Assembly: GCA_020746105.1 (NCBI GenBank)
Contig: CM036619.1
Location: forward strand, 9,400,238 to 9,464,237
Source: Trogon surrucura
Taxonomy: Eukaryota; Chordata; Aves; Trogoniformes; Trogonidae
DNA: 64,000 bases
Direction of reading: 5' to 3'
Part shown: positions 45,801 through 60,800 of the stretch, piece after piece
Position numbering within the stretch: position 1 is the first letter of the stretch
Layout: each line of letters opens with the position of its first letter
Program-made: the position numbers and the translations under genes
Notes under the pieces: generated by a model
Database searches by the model: none
Told to the model about the DNA's origin: nothing
Seen by the model: only the letters and a program-made list of their open reading frames with translations

Positions 45801-48800
45801 CCAACCTCCCTGCCAGAGCAGGATCACCCAGGGCAGGTGGCACAGGTATCCAGGTAGGTTTTGAATGCTTCCGGAGATGGAGACTCCACCATCTCTCTGG
45901 GCAGCCTGTTCCAGTGCTCTGCCACCCTCAAAGTAAAGAAGTTCTTTCTCATGTTCAGATGGAACTTCCTATGTTCCAATTTCTGTCTGTTACCTCTTCT
46001 CCTGTCACTGGGCACTACTGAAAAAAGGCTGGCCCCATCCCTCTGAGACCCACCCTTTAAGTATTTATAAGCATGGATAAGATCCCCCTCAGTCTTCTCT
46101 TCTCCAGACTAACAAACCCTAAGTCCCTCAGCCTTTCCTCGTAAGAGAGATGTTCTAGTCCCCTAATCATCTTCGTAGCCCTCTCCAGCAGTTCCCCATC
46201 CTTCCTGAACTGAGGGGCCCAGAACTGGACACAGCACTCTAGATGTGGCCTCATCAGGGCAGAGAAGAGGAGGAGGATGACCTCTCTCAACCTGCTGGCC
46301 ACACTCTTCTTGATGCACCCCAGGATGCCATTGGCCTTCTTGGTCACCTGGGCACATTGCTGGCTCATGGTCACTGCACACAAGGAGGGATCTGCACCAG
46401 CAGCTCGACTGGGGCCTTGGGGACTCACGTGGTCAGGTGCCAGAGACTGTGGACTGGGAACCAGGAGACAGGGGGTGGGTAGAGATTGTCTGAGCTCAGC
46501 TATTGGGGGGATGCACACAGAACATACATGTGTGTATGTGTCCCACTAAGGGCCTCTATCCTGAACAGCCAGAGCAAAATTAATCATTGTTCTGTAAACA
46601 GTTCAGAGCTTCTTCCAACTTTCTACCAAGTTCCTGTAATGTAACTTGAAGGGGTAATTAGTACTGTCACAAAAATGACACTTATAATCCTACTACCTGC
46701 TCAGGAAACAAGATAGAAGCTCCCACATCGTAGAGTTCCAAACGAAGAGTAAACACAAGGGCAAACCTTGCAAGAGCTAACATTGCTACAGGAATATCAA
46801 AGAAATAAAAAAAAAAGCAGAAGGAAACACTAAATACACTAGGTACAACACAATTTCTGGCCTACAGGCCTTCTAAAAGCATTTTTTTTTTATTGTGCAC
46901 ACCCTAGGACACATCACATCTAGCAGGAGAGCAGGCTGACCTACAGCTCATTTTTACCTTTTGACTTGTGTCTGCATTTATGAGGTTTTTTGCCTGATGG
47001 AAATAGAGCTAAGTTTAAAAAAAAAATTACGTATAGACAAAAAATTATTACATTTACATTTAAATTATCAGCTTCCCCCTTCTCCCCTTAGTAAGAAAGA
47101 GAACAAGGTACAAAGTTGTAAATAGGAATGTTTTTCAAACTGATGAGAAGTACCAAAAGCTGAAACAAAGACAAGATGATGATTTTATGTCTGTAAGTCA
47201 TTGTTAAGCATTATACCACAGATATTCAGAAACACTAGAAATAAATTAGGATAAAAACTTTACTGGCTTTTTGGGCTCAATCAAAACTTTCACAGGAATA
47301 TACAAAAAAATGGATCCATCTTTTACCAAAATTAATGATATATTTTGAAACACTGTATTCTAGCATTACAATAGTAAAAATGAAACATTTCATTGAAGTA
47401 CAAAATGAAAAATCTCAGAACTCCAACATATTCACTTTGGTCCTAGTTTAGTTAAATGAAAACCTTGGAAGCTCAAAATTCCACAGGATCAGAGATTAAT
47501 GATCCTAATTAGATATGGTAACAGCCACAGTACTGGTTTTGGTTAGAGCTCTTTACAAAAAGATCATAGAAAAACACATCTGATTCACATGCACTAAGAT
47601 TTACCATTAAATATGGATATTTATCATCACCTGAAGAGGCAGTTCATCACACAGCTGCAGCTAAACTCACTTAACCTTCCTGTCAGAACTCACATATCTT
47701 TCTGTGTAGGAATGCATTTTTATCAAAATATCCATGAAAACCCTAGCAAGGTGATTTGGGTACAAATATATCTTAAGTTCTAGAAGAGGCTTAACATAAA
47801 TTTCAAACCAAGATATCCTTCTCATTCCATTCTCATTCACTCAAAGACAGTAAAAATTTGAAAACATGACATTTCCTTACTTGCTATCTACCTACTTGCT
47901 ATCTACCTACTTGCTATCTACCTCTTCTGCCATCACTATAATATAATATAATATAATGTTAACTGGTTTTTTTTTTCTGATGTCAGAAGAAATAATTGGT
48001 CAGGTATAGCAACATTTTCCTTTTTAGAGGAAGACAACCAGCAACAGAAAGCACAGACATTGTGGCTGTGTCAGAACATATCACTGATTTCGCTGCTAGC
48101 GCTTGGGACAAAACCTCATCTGCTGTTGTGGATAATGCATTCGCTCCCACTGCAGGTATCCAAAAGAGCTTATTCAAGAGGAGGCAGCAATGTCTCCGAA
48201 TCACACTGCAAATGTGACGGATCTGGCATTCACCGTCCATATGTAGCATGTTTATTTCTACACCTGAGCTACAAAACACAGAAATCACATTTTCCTGCTA
48301 GGTACTTTTATTTCACCAAAAGGGCACACGTCAGAATGGGATGTCTCTTAGCTTATTACGATAGCGAACAGTTATGCACAGCCACGGAAAACATATATGG
48401 TTAATAAAATAAATTCTTCAAACATTTTTTTTCTCATAAACTGCCCAACTGGCAGTTGAAAATGTATTAAAAGCTGGAAACACACAATGTCACATGCTAG
48501 CTAGTGGTTCACACACTATTTGTGCACCCTGGGCAGCACGAACTCTCACAAATCTTGCCTGGACATACTTTATTTTCATTGTGTTACCTGACGCTAAGCT
48601 AGGTACCTAATGGAGGAAACCATAACATTCTGGATTAAATTAACATCTGCTCATTAAGAATTTGACTAAGGCAAATAACTCAAGTCAGCAAAACTCCACC
48701 CTGCAAAAGGATGGAATACATTCCATCCAGCGTTTACATAAAAAGGATAAAATTCGCTGATTTCTATAATCCTTCCCCACCTGCTAACTCAAGTTAATCC

Positions 48801-51800
48801 AGAAAAAAAAGTAAAAATCCCTACTGTCTTCTTAGACATTCTTTCGAAAGCAAAGACTTAACTAAAAAAAGTTGAAGTAGGTTCAAGAATTTTCTGTCCC
48901 ACTTTCCAAAATTAAGGGAAAATCTTAAAAGGACAAAGCAAAATTTTACTAGGATTAATTTTTGTTGCCAAGCAGTCACGTTACAGTTCACTGGCACACA
49001 ATGCCTTAAGAGATCATTCTTGATGACTCGTACTTGGTAGTTTTGTCACCAATCACCACTTACCTGTTACCTGGGGTACGTACGGAACTGACAATCTTTC
49101 CACACTATATCCACTGCCTCCTAATGATTCTGCAATCTTGTTCGTCAGGAAAAATAAATTTTTTTCATCCTTCTCTAGGGATTTTGGAAGACTGTCAAAA
49201 TACATATTGGAAGTTACTACCTAACATGAGAGATTTGCTCATTAAGTAAAATAGTTTCTCAAAGCAAACAAAAAGGGTCAATGGTAATGACCTGATGGAA
49301 ATACAATTTCTTAATTTTTTTTTTGGAATTAATACATGCCCCAATATACACCCCTGCAATATATGAGATTACCTTAACTCTTCCTGGTTATCTGAAACAT
49401 ATGTTCCTCACCTATTCTGTCACACCTTGAGAAAATATCGTCTCTCAGGACTTTAGAGAGTCCAATAAAGAGCCACTAAGGTGGATTAAAGGACTGGAGC
49501 ATCTCTCCAGTGAAAAAAGAGAGGGAGCTGAGACGATTCAGCATGGAGGAAAGAAGGTGGAACTTACTGATGTGTACAACTACCTTAACAGAGGGAGGGA
49601 GGGTGGAAGGACAATAGAGTCAGGCTCTCCTTCAGTGGTGCCCAGTGACAGGACCAGAGGCAACGGGGCACAGACAGAAACACAGGAGGTTCCCTCTGAA
49701 CATGAGGAAATACTATTTTACTCTGAGAGTGACTGAACACCGGCCCAGGTTGCCCTGAAATGTTGTGGAGTCTCCATCCTTGGAGATATTCCAAACCCAA
49801 ATGGATGTGGTCCTGCTCTAGGTGACCCTGCTCGAGCAAGGGCGTTGGAAAGACGATCTCCAGAGGTCCTTTCCAACCTCGTCCATTCCGTGACTCAGTG
49901 ACGATGCATTTTGGTGTGTTAGCACTTAACCAACCACTATACTGTGCAGATGTGTCTCTGACTACAATATAAAATGTCTGAAAAACACATTTTTTTCATT
50001 TATGCATATATACTTTTAATGCTTAGTTTTCTTCTGCCTATCCGGTACGTTATTCAATCTCTAATTATTTTCACATATGCAATATATTTCAATGATGTGT
50101 GGTTTTTAATGCTAAACCAGGTACTTCACTGTTCATTAAGTCACATTCCATACTGACTTACTTGCACTTGTCTTTGAAAATTGTTTCTGGTAGAAAGTAA
50201 GATGCTTCCACACTTCTCGTTTCGATGACCTGAAAAAAAAACACAAGACAAACAGTACAAATGGAGTAGTTCCATAGCTATTTCCTCCAATGACCAAGTT
50301 GCTTAAAGAGGTTCTACTGTAGACTACCAATTCTTCAATAACACTTTCCTCAGCACAAAGTAGGCATTAGAATTTCTTTTAGCCAGAGAACAGAGCTTGT
50401 GGCACTCATCCTTTAGACTAAAAATATAGTTCTCATGGTCTTGTGCATGTCAGTTCTACTTTACCAAAGCCAGTGTGGCTGTAAAGTGTTATACCAGATG
50501 GGGATTTAGCCCTTCATATATAGCACCATAAACAAAATAAAAATGCTGTACCTTGAGAGAATAATATTCTGTGCTTAACTCTTAAGAGTCAGCAAGTAAT
50601 GTCACTGGAGACCAAAGACAAAGAGCAATGTTGGTAGACACAAATATAGAAGATCAACATCACAAGCAATTACTGGACAGAAGTTATTTACCCGTTTTAC
50701 AACAGACTGTGCACTGTTCTAAATTACTTAGATTACTTAATTATGTGTTACCTTGCTGACATGTTGACAAAAGGCAGGAACTGCAATCATCTGACTCAGA
50801 AAATTTAGATATGCTGCAACCAATGCCATGACACCACAGCGGTTAAACATTGGCAGATTATCCTCATTGATGATGGCAATGTCCTGAAATACACGGTATA
50901 GCATTATATTCTCCAAAGTTAACAGACTGTCCTGAATATATGGAAGTCAAAATTAGGAGTACTAACACCAGCTGATAAATGAGGACTATCTGGTATTACT
51001 TAACATTTAATCTCTCACCTTAAAAATCCTAGTCTTTAACTCACTCCTGAACTAGGTATATATTTATCTGAAATTAGAGAGCTTGAAAGATCCAACCTCT
51101 ATGAAGAGAAACAAAAGCTAGAGATTAAATATATTAAAGCTAGAGATGGATTGGTTCAGACTGGACGTTAGGAAGAAGTTCTTCACCATGAGAGTGGTGA
51201 GAGACTGGAACAGGTTGCCCAGAGAGGTGGTGGAAGCCCCATCCCTGGAAGTTTTCAAGGGGCTCTGAGCAGCCTGATCTAGTGGGGGATGGTCCTGCCC
51301 ATGACAGGGGGGTTGGAATTATAGGATCTTTTAAGGTCCCTTCCAACTCTGACAATTCTATGATTCTACGATTCTAAATCAAACATCTGTTTCTCAGAAA
51401 GAGTAGATGGGTTAATGACTGGCTGTCTCTTGCTCTTATCACCGGCTGATCATAATTTTTTTTCAGAAAAATCAGAAAAACTAGCTTAAAAATAAAAACC
51501 ATTCTTGTGAATCACAGATACTGTACCATAAAGGGAGTTATTTAATGCTTATTAGCATTTCTATGTTTATTCAGATTGTATTATTTTTCCTCTAGTAAAA
51601 CTCTTTATGTAATTTTCATCAAGTAAGGATTTGGTTCAGAGACATTATAAAATGAAGGATGCACTCTGCATTTCAGCAGTTTCTTAATGCAGCTGCACAC
51701 TGTGGAATAAAGCTAACGGCAGAGAGTGAACTGGGTATATAGGACACAATTTCATCACATTTCCATGGCACAAGCTAGCAGTATTTCTTTTTTTTAAATG

Positions 51801-54800
51801 CTTTAATTTCAACACAGATAAACCTACTAAGTTATATAGTTTCACTGAGGACTGTATGCAAGTATGAAATAATGTCTGACCCTGTAAAGGAAATGTTGAG
51901 GCATAAAGTCTGTCAACACACTAATTGAATTTTACTCTAAGGTAAGATTAAATAGGCTGGTTTGACAAATACTCCCAACCAATCAATTAACCAAAAGCTT
52001 TCTTCCAAGGTGAAGAACGACACAAGATCTCAAGGTTGTAAGAACACCTTGTCAATCTGCTAATGAATATATTGGTGATTCTAAGGAATGTTTCAACAAA
52101 TGTCTACATCTGCTATATTTCCTGAAGAGAACATGCTGTCAAAGTTTGGAACAAATCCGATTGGTTGAAGCTTCCCTATTACTAAGTGGTACGCACAAAG
52201 GGCACTTCCTTAATGCAACTGATCTAATTTGGATTGAACAATGGGATTTCCAGTTTGCAGACAAACATGCAAACAAAAACGTTATCCACATCTCCAACTA
52301 CAAATACAAAATGTCAAGCAACAAATCCAACACTGATTCAGGCTCATACCTGCAAGGCAATAGCTAATCGAATGAGGTCAATAACCACTTCTTCATTGGC
52401 CAGTTCAATTGTGATAAGAGCTAGAGATGTAAACAGGAGTTCAAAATTTTTTTGGACGTTGTCTTCCTCTTTGCAGCCTAAATAGATGTGTCTGTACAAC
52501 TGCTGACCGTGCTATAAAAGACAAAAGAGGGAAAATGAGTATCAAAATCATAGGATAATTTAGGGTAGAGGGATAAAGGTCCTCTACTCCAACTTCTGAC
52601 TCCAAGCAGGGCCAACTCTGATGTTACATCATTTTATATAGAAAATTAAAAAAAATAAAGAAGGATAAACCACATGTATACACACAGACATACACATGTA
52701 TACACACAGACAAACCAAGTACACGATTACTCAAGACCACCAGTTTATAGAAGCGGCTTCTTTACACATACAGTACTGTTCCATTTGATGGAGAAGTGTA
52801 CAGACAGGGACAATGATGCAGAGAACTGCACATGAATACTGCACTGTTGTGTGTCAGACATTGGCATTCATTTCCTACTGAAATATCCAGAAATAAAAAA
52901 AAAGCCTATTTATGAAACGGAGAAAACAAAGAGTAGATCTTGAAACATTCTCAGGAATGTTCAAGTAACTGAGGAGCTTCAAGGGTTATCCCTGTGAAGA
53001 TTCAGGCTTGTTCATTAAGCAAGTCTCCTTGAACAGTAAATGGAGAAAAAATTCTTCTAGAGGGTGTTTCAGAAGATGAGTGGGCTGCTTCACCCATGTG
53101 TAGAGGGAGGCTCTAGATCTAGTGAAGAACATCGATTATCTAAGGAAAGACCCTCAACTTCAAAAGCTCCTTTCCTTTCCTCCTAACATTGTGCTTAACA
53201 AAATCTTTGTAAAGACATTATTATCTCAACACACAAAAAAAAAGAAAAAAAGGGCAGGATAAGAAGCAGCTTTTGCATGCAACACACAACTCAGTGCCAC
53301 CCCAGCATTCTTAATGCACTCTTAATTCAGATCTGTATCAGTTGACGCAGTTAATTTTCAAGATCTAAGGACTGACAGTTTATCTCTGGCAGTACCAATC
53401 CTGCTCTAGAAGGAGAAAGAAAACTCACTTTCAACATCTGTTTTTCAAGCAGAACATACTCACTTAAGAAATAATAAAGATGATGCTCATCTTTTTATTA
53501 TTTCTAAAATCAAATATAAAGTTGTTCAAATACACGTTTTCTTTAGAAAAGGGGTAAATGGAGCCAACAGCAAAGCACAGAAGCTACTATGAAATAAGCA
53601 CAGTAAAAGCTGTTTAAAGACATGGAGTATTTAGAGAGTAAAAGTAATGAAATGATTCATCCCACTGGTAACGAATTGCACTTAGATATGAAAATAAATT
53701 GCTACATGCCTTTTCTTGACACACAGTATCTTTCTAGAAGATTGCAAAATGCAAGATCATTATTTCCCTATAAAGAAAGGACAGTCTGTCTGGTTTAATT
53801 CCACCTAATTTTAGGTACTTAAATCCCTAAATATGATACACAATTGCCTTAGAATTCCTTAGGATACACTGTTCTAATTTCATGCAAGCAAAGGTTTTCA
53901 TTGCAGACAAGACTGAAAATTTTATTCATGGAACCATCTCCCAAGTAACTAGATCACTATAATTTGAATTAAAATCACTTGTTAGTGATCTTCGCAACTT
54001 GTTGGACAAACAGTGTTGTAGAAGAAAAGCAAAGTAACTGATTCAGTTATTTTATCTTCCTTCTAAATAGAAAAGTGAACTTTTTCTTTCTATTACCTTT
54101 TTCATGAAGCTCACGTCTTGCCTTGAAATTTTGTCTCGTTTTATCTTTAGATCCGAAACATCTGGTATTATTCTACAAAGGAAACAAAAATGTTGGTTTA
54201 GCAAAAACAAGTTGAGAGGGAAGAGGATGTGAAATATATGAACTATTCAAACAAATCTTGAAGTAATTTCCATTTTAATTATATCCATGTTTAACAATGA
54301 CATTCAAAATTCAGTTGAAGAGAAAGAACCATAAACAGGATTATGACAATCATGTATTACTTCTTTCTCTACATAAAATATCACATTCTGTCCTCCACAG
54401 TTAAACCAGAAGATACTTGGAATTGTCATTTAAGGTACTATGCACTGAGGCTTACTTCTAAAACTCCTGCCATCAATAAATGGAGCACTGTGCATTTACC
54501 AAAACAGTGCATTAACATTTCAAATTAGGAAAAATGTTTAAAAATCAACAGTGCTTATCATTCAGATTTAAACTAGAATTTCAAGCAGGGCAAAGCAAAC
54601 AAAACGAGCTACCGTATCCCTCTGAGCTTTGCTCTGTTGTCGTGCCGATCAATGAGATTATGCAGGACTTCCAAGACCAGCTGCCTCAGCTCAGAGTCCT
54701 CCATGAGTGACGGAGACAATAACGGGTCCAGAAACGGGGGAGGAAGCGCATTCGTTATCGTTGTCGCTTTGTATCCCGAAGTCACCTGTTCATTTTTGGA

Positions 54801-57800
54801 AGTAAAATTAATGTGTGTCATTACTGCAGTAAGAATTATTTGCAGCTCTCCCTGCTCGAGAGAGTCCAGCGCAGCCACAAAGATGAAGGCAGTGGAACAT
54901 CTCCCTGATGAGGAAAGGCTGAAGGAGCTGGGTCTCTTTAGTTTGGAGAAGAGGAGGCTGAGGGGTGACCTCATTCATGTTTATAAATATGTCAAGGGGG
55001 AGTGTCAGGAGGACAGAGCCAGGCTCTTCTCAGGGATGTCCCATGACAGGACAAGGGGCAATGGGTGCAAGCTGGAACATCGGAGGTTCCACAAAAACAT
55101 TAGGAAAAGTTTTTTTACTGTGAGGGTGACCGAGCACTGGCACAGGCTGCCCAGGGAGGTTGTGGAGTCTCCTTCTCTGGAGACATTCAAAACCCGCCTG
55201 GACGCGTTCCTGTGTGACCTACTGTAGGTGATCCTGCTCTGGCTGGAGGGTTGGACTAGACGATCTTTTGAGGTCCCTTCCAATTCCTGACATTCTGTGA
55301 TTGTGTGACTCACATTTTAGTGGGCTTATTTGGCATTCAAATTGAAGTACTGTTTTAGCTTTGGAAATTCCGAACCTCACTACAGATTTGGAAAGGCTTT
55401 AATACTCATGCTCAGACAAACTCCTTCATGTTTTAAAGTGGTATTTCTCAGGATCCTTCCTCTAGAATACATGTGAAAGAAAAAAATTAGTGTACCCATT
55501 ATGATTTTTTTTTTTAAAAAAAGGGTCTATGAAGAGTTGCAGGACATAAAACAAAGTAGGCAATAATTCCAGTAGAGATTTTTCCATTTCAGGCTCTGAG
55601 CTGCTCATATATGATACTGTCTATACTCACCTGAAGAAAAAAAGAGAAATCAGGTCCTATATGTACATCTTAAACATCTACGGATACTACTTCATTGCAT
55701 AAAAAGAAAGCAATCAGCAAACTCTGGAGACATTCAAGACCTGCCTGGACACGTTCCTGTGTGGCATAGTCTAGGCATTCCTGCTCTGGCAGGGGGATTG
55801 GACTTGATGATCTTTCGAGGTCCCTTCCAATCCCTAACATTCTATGATTCTATGATTCTATGAAACATTACTTTCGTAGAACTCTGTAACCATGGTGGTT
55901 TCTTTTTTTAAACTAATACTACCTCTGACTTGCCTCATTTGATTACTTTTATTTAAAGCAAGCTCTGTATGTACACAGGGAAAAGCTAATCTCTATCTGA
56001 CAACTTAAATATTAATTAGCTGAACATTTACAGCAGTCAGAAATGCTTAAAATTTACTGTCCTTTAAAACAGAGGTTACCAGAATATTATAATTGCAAAG
56101 CCAAAACAGGATTCAGAAACTGAAAAGCATAAGCTGTTGAGGATGAGAGGAGAAAAATTATCCAAAAATTAATTATATTAAAAGCAATTATGCTTTTATC
56201 TAAGACCTTATATAATAATTATATCTTCATTATGCATATTCCACACCTTTACAGCTTCTACATGTGAGCTGTGCTGCACTGGTTTTGGCTAGGATAAATT
56301 TCTTCATAGCAGCTCATATGGGACCGTGTTTTGGATTTCTGCTGAAAACAGCAGCACCAATAACACAGGGATGGTTTCGTTACCGCTGAGTAGTGCTTAC
56401 ACAGAGTCCGGGTGTATCAGGAACGGTTGAGGGCCCTGGGGCTGTTTAGCCAGGAGAAGAGGAGAGGGGAGACCTTATCGCAGTCTAGGACTGCCTGAAA
56501 GGAGGCTGTACCGAGGTGGGGGTTGGTCTGTTCCCCCTAGTGGCAAATGATAGTACAAGAGGAAATGGCCTTAAGTTGTGCCAGGGGAGGTTCAGGCTGG
56601 ATATTAGGAAGAATTTCTATACTGAAAGGGTTGTCAGGCATTGGAACAGGCTGCCCAGGGAGGGGGTTGAGTCACCATCCCAGGAGGTGTTTAAGAGATG
56701 GGTAGATGTGGTGTTAGGACTAGGAAAAGGTTGGACTCGATGATCTTGAAGGTCTCTTCCAGACGAAAATGTTCTGATTCTACGATTCGAAGGCTTTTTC
56801 TGCTCCTCATCCCACCAGGGAGGAGGTTGGGGGTGCAACAAGCACCTGGGAAGGGGCACAGGAAAGCTGACCCAAGTTCCAGACCGCATGGCTTCATGCT
56901 TGGCAATAAACCAGGAGGTAGTTTGCAGGGGGTCTGGCTGGGTACCAGTTGGCTGGTGGTGAGCAATTGGGTTTCGGGGGGGATTTTATTTCTTTTTAGT
57001 TTTGAGGGTGGAGGGTTTGATTGATTCTTTTTTTATCACTTGGTTTTATTTTTTCTTAGTTTTGTCTTTCTCTGTTTCCTTCTTTACTTACTAAACTGTC
57101 TTCATCTCCATTCACTTCCCTCACTTGTACCCTTCAGTTTCTCTCCCTGACCCCAGCAGAGAATAATGAGCAAGTGACTGGGTGGTGCTTTGCTGCCTGC
57201 TCAGCTAAACCACAACACATGAACAAGTGTTATTCCTGCAGCATAACTGAAAGGAAACTGGTTGAAGAGGAGCATGAGGTTACAAGAAGGTCTACAACTA
57301 ATCATTCTGAAAATGGAAAATTACTCATATTGCAAGCAAAAAGGCTGAAAATAAAAATGCCTACTTCTAATGAAATGCCAGATTTTATTGCCAAGATGTC
57401 TGCCTGTGTGTATGCAAGACAACGGACTAATTATGCTAGGAAAGATTATCCTTTTTTAAAGAATACATGATGTACAATGCTCAGTTCAGTACACGAAATA
57501 GTGAGGATTCTGTAGATTTTAGTTCTTTATCATGTGTGCAGACTAAACCTTATATACCACAACCAAAGCTTTGCTCTGATCACAAATTCCTTCCCACATT
57601 TTCCCACAGTATTTACCAACATTTGAGCAATTCATTAGGGATCAAAACACTCAATTTCACATCTTTGCGCCATGATGGGATTTTACTTCCATATTCTAAA
57701 CGAGGATCCAAACCAAAATTCAATGTCGAAAATGCTAAATTCCTTCCATGTGCATAATCTGAATCACTCAAAGCATACTTACAGACTATGCAGCACCCCA

Positions 57801-60800
57801 AATAATTAGAACAATTCTTATCAACTTAAATGGAAAATTTTTAAGACAGGTGAGAAAAATATTGTCAGGAACAGTTTAGGCATAGCTGAGTCTATCTTTA
57901 ATGAAGACAATGTGCAAAATGACCCCCTGAGGTCCTTTCTAACGTGTTTTCTATCCTTAAATTTCAACTGCGAATACTCAGCTCTTCTTGCAAGCCAGAA
58001 TCTAGGATTTCATATTCTGACAAGCAAAGAAGAGCACAACTGATTTGTCTAACGCCACACAAATTTCATGTCAAAGCAGGAGCAGAAACACATTTTCCAG
58101 GAAAGCCACCTTCTGCTTTAATCATGAAATAATTCTTTATGCTATTTGCCCTACTTCAATCGCTAAACAGCTTTCAGCTTCTGCAAAAAAATAGGCCGGG
58201 ATTCTATAGGCCTACTACCCACTTCTGATTCCTATCATTGGGATGTATTTCCAGAAATATTCTTTGAAGGTTTACAGATGAAAAATGTATTTGTGACAAA
58301 ACATCTAATCATACCTTACAATAAACTTGGAAAATACTAGGAAGAAAGGAACACTGGTGCCTGGGGCTCTAAGAGCTTGGAGACAGGCATCCATTCCTAC
58401 AGTTTTAAAAGCATTAGCCATTCTACTAATTACAGCTTTTCTGGTTTCAGAGACAAAAGTGATTTCACTTTGATGTAGTCAGTCTTGCTGGCAGAACTTG
58501 ACTCAGCCTACTCTATGATGTTCTTTTAGATCTGCAGATCCAATTATAACTGATAGTCACTTATAGTGCTCTAAGAGATGGAGGAGTATTTCTTGAGGTA
58601 CTTGTAATATAGGTTGCAAAGACACCATCAGAATTTTACCCAGTAGAACTAGAGGTCCATGTAATATGAAGGTATGTTTGATTTCATAATACAGTGTTGT
58701 AATACTGTATTTATATGCATAAACGTATACATAACATGAAACATTGTGTGCTTATAACATACTGAACACAGAAGGCTTACCATAAGCAAAGATCTCAATA
58801 ACATGATTTGAATCCTCCTAGTTCCCAAATCTCTACAATTGAAAGAAAGGTAAAAATTAGTTTCTCTGCATATCTTCAAAATATTCTACTTCAGACGTCA
58901 TTCTAACAACTGCTTTTTTTGACAAGTGAATAAGGTAGTCTTAGAAGGGATGGTGGATCACCACAAATACAGGGCAAATATCTCCAAATGAGGTGCAATA
59001 ACAAAATGTTTCTGAAAGGGACATTTATAGGAAGGTTTAAGAAATGAAGCACATATAATTGAAAAACCAGTTTTATATGTGAAGCAGATCTAAATCTTCA
59101 CATTTCATTCAGAGATCTCTTTAATTGAAATGTTCAACTGCTACATGATTGACTTGGTTTTCACAAGCATCAGCACTCGGAATTTTCTTCTGAATTGAAA
59201 TGTAATTGAGTCTTTTAAGAAACTAGGACATTTCTTGTTTAAGTCAGACCCCAAATGAGACTGAAAAAAAGGTTATCTGCCAAGTCAGCAGGAGAAGCTG
59301 AAAGAGCCCTCAGTTTGAAGATCGCAGGAAAGTACAGGGACCATTTAATCTGTTCTTCATCCGCTCTCATTTTCCATCTGCTGGCACTAAAAGTTAAATA
59401 CCTATTTGTATATAACCACATATGCACTGTTGTTGCAAGATCTTACAAGATAAACGTGCACCTGGAATAAATTGCTTCAATCAAAGAGGTTCTTTCAAGA
59501 AAGTAAAAAAGGAACAAACCCTTTTGTCCACCAAAGAGCTAAAGAAAGAGCAAGGCTCTTCACAAAACTTGGCCCCTACATAACAGCAGAAACTTCTGCC
59601 TTCACAGGCTGCCAGCCTGGCTATATTCAGTTGGCAATATTATTCAACAGTCTTGTGTAGCAGAGGTGAAAATTTCAAGTAAGCAATGCAGGACTGTATC
59701 AGCAGGCAAAAGGCCTGCTTTATGCAGAATGACATATGTGCTTCATACTGACACACTACTCAATCCCACATCTACACAGAATCCCATAAAGGAAAACTGG
59801 ATAGTTAAAAAACAAACAAACAAGAAAAAAACCCCACACCGATCAGTAATCCAAGTACAGAATTCTAAATGGATTCATATTTCAAATACCTTCTGAATGA
59901 GTGATAACTGCCTGGCATGGATAGATTTCTATCTTCCATGGAATGGTGTCCCATACTGCAGGGCTACAATACTATATGAAAATCTACTAAGAAGCCAGGA
60001 GAATGACAAGGACTTCCTACCTGGGATCAGACATATGTGGTACACAGTATCCATGCATACCTGGAAAGAATAGCTGCAACCTTGTCAGTGACTATCCCCA
60101 TACTGAATAAAAGCAGTTTTTAAACATAATTAGTCATGTTACAAGGGAAAATATTATGTCAGCATATGGCTTACTTTTTTTAAATCATAGATTTATTACA
60201 GGAGCCTGTTCACCTATAGCTTTTCCTATTTCTAAATAAACAGGAAAAAGCTAAACCAAAACAAATTCAGAAGAACTTGCAGTATTTCTTAATCTGAAGT
60301 CAGCTTGTACAGAGTGAAGAAAAATGAAAAATATTTGTAAATTATGCAGCTATTTGAAAAAATGTAGTCACAGTTCAATTTTCCTCATTCACAATATACA
60401 TTTAAGTTATGGAATTAACACCATTAAGATGATAATTCCAGAAACCTCTGTAGAGAGGCAGAGAGAATAAACGCTTTAGTGCAAAAAAAAGCTGCATTCC
60501 AATCAGATATTTTCTATCAGTAACATGTGCTTGTCTTGATTCTGCATAGTATTTAATATAGCCCCTAATGAGTGAGAATTTGCATTTCAGTTTTTCTAAT
60601 GTTTTTCACTTCTTAATTTATCACAGTTCTAAAATACAATTTTTTATTTAGAAATCAAAAAAAGAGTAGGATATACAAACCCAAGGTGACTGGTATCCAG
60701 TGATTGTGAGGTTGTCCCCAGAACAGGTACTTTTCCCATAATGAACATCATAATCTCCGATCTCTGGTAATCTGGGAGATTGCTTCCAAAAAATCCTAAA

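Noticed and set aside
54637..55227. 196-codon + strand open frame, the longest in the window
   Set aside because: It runs antisense across an EFR3A exon and then into a sense CR1 fragment. The second half is the worn CR1 pol C-terminus and the first half is a shadow.
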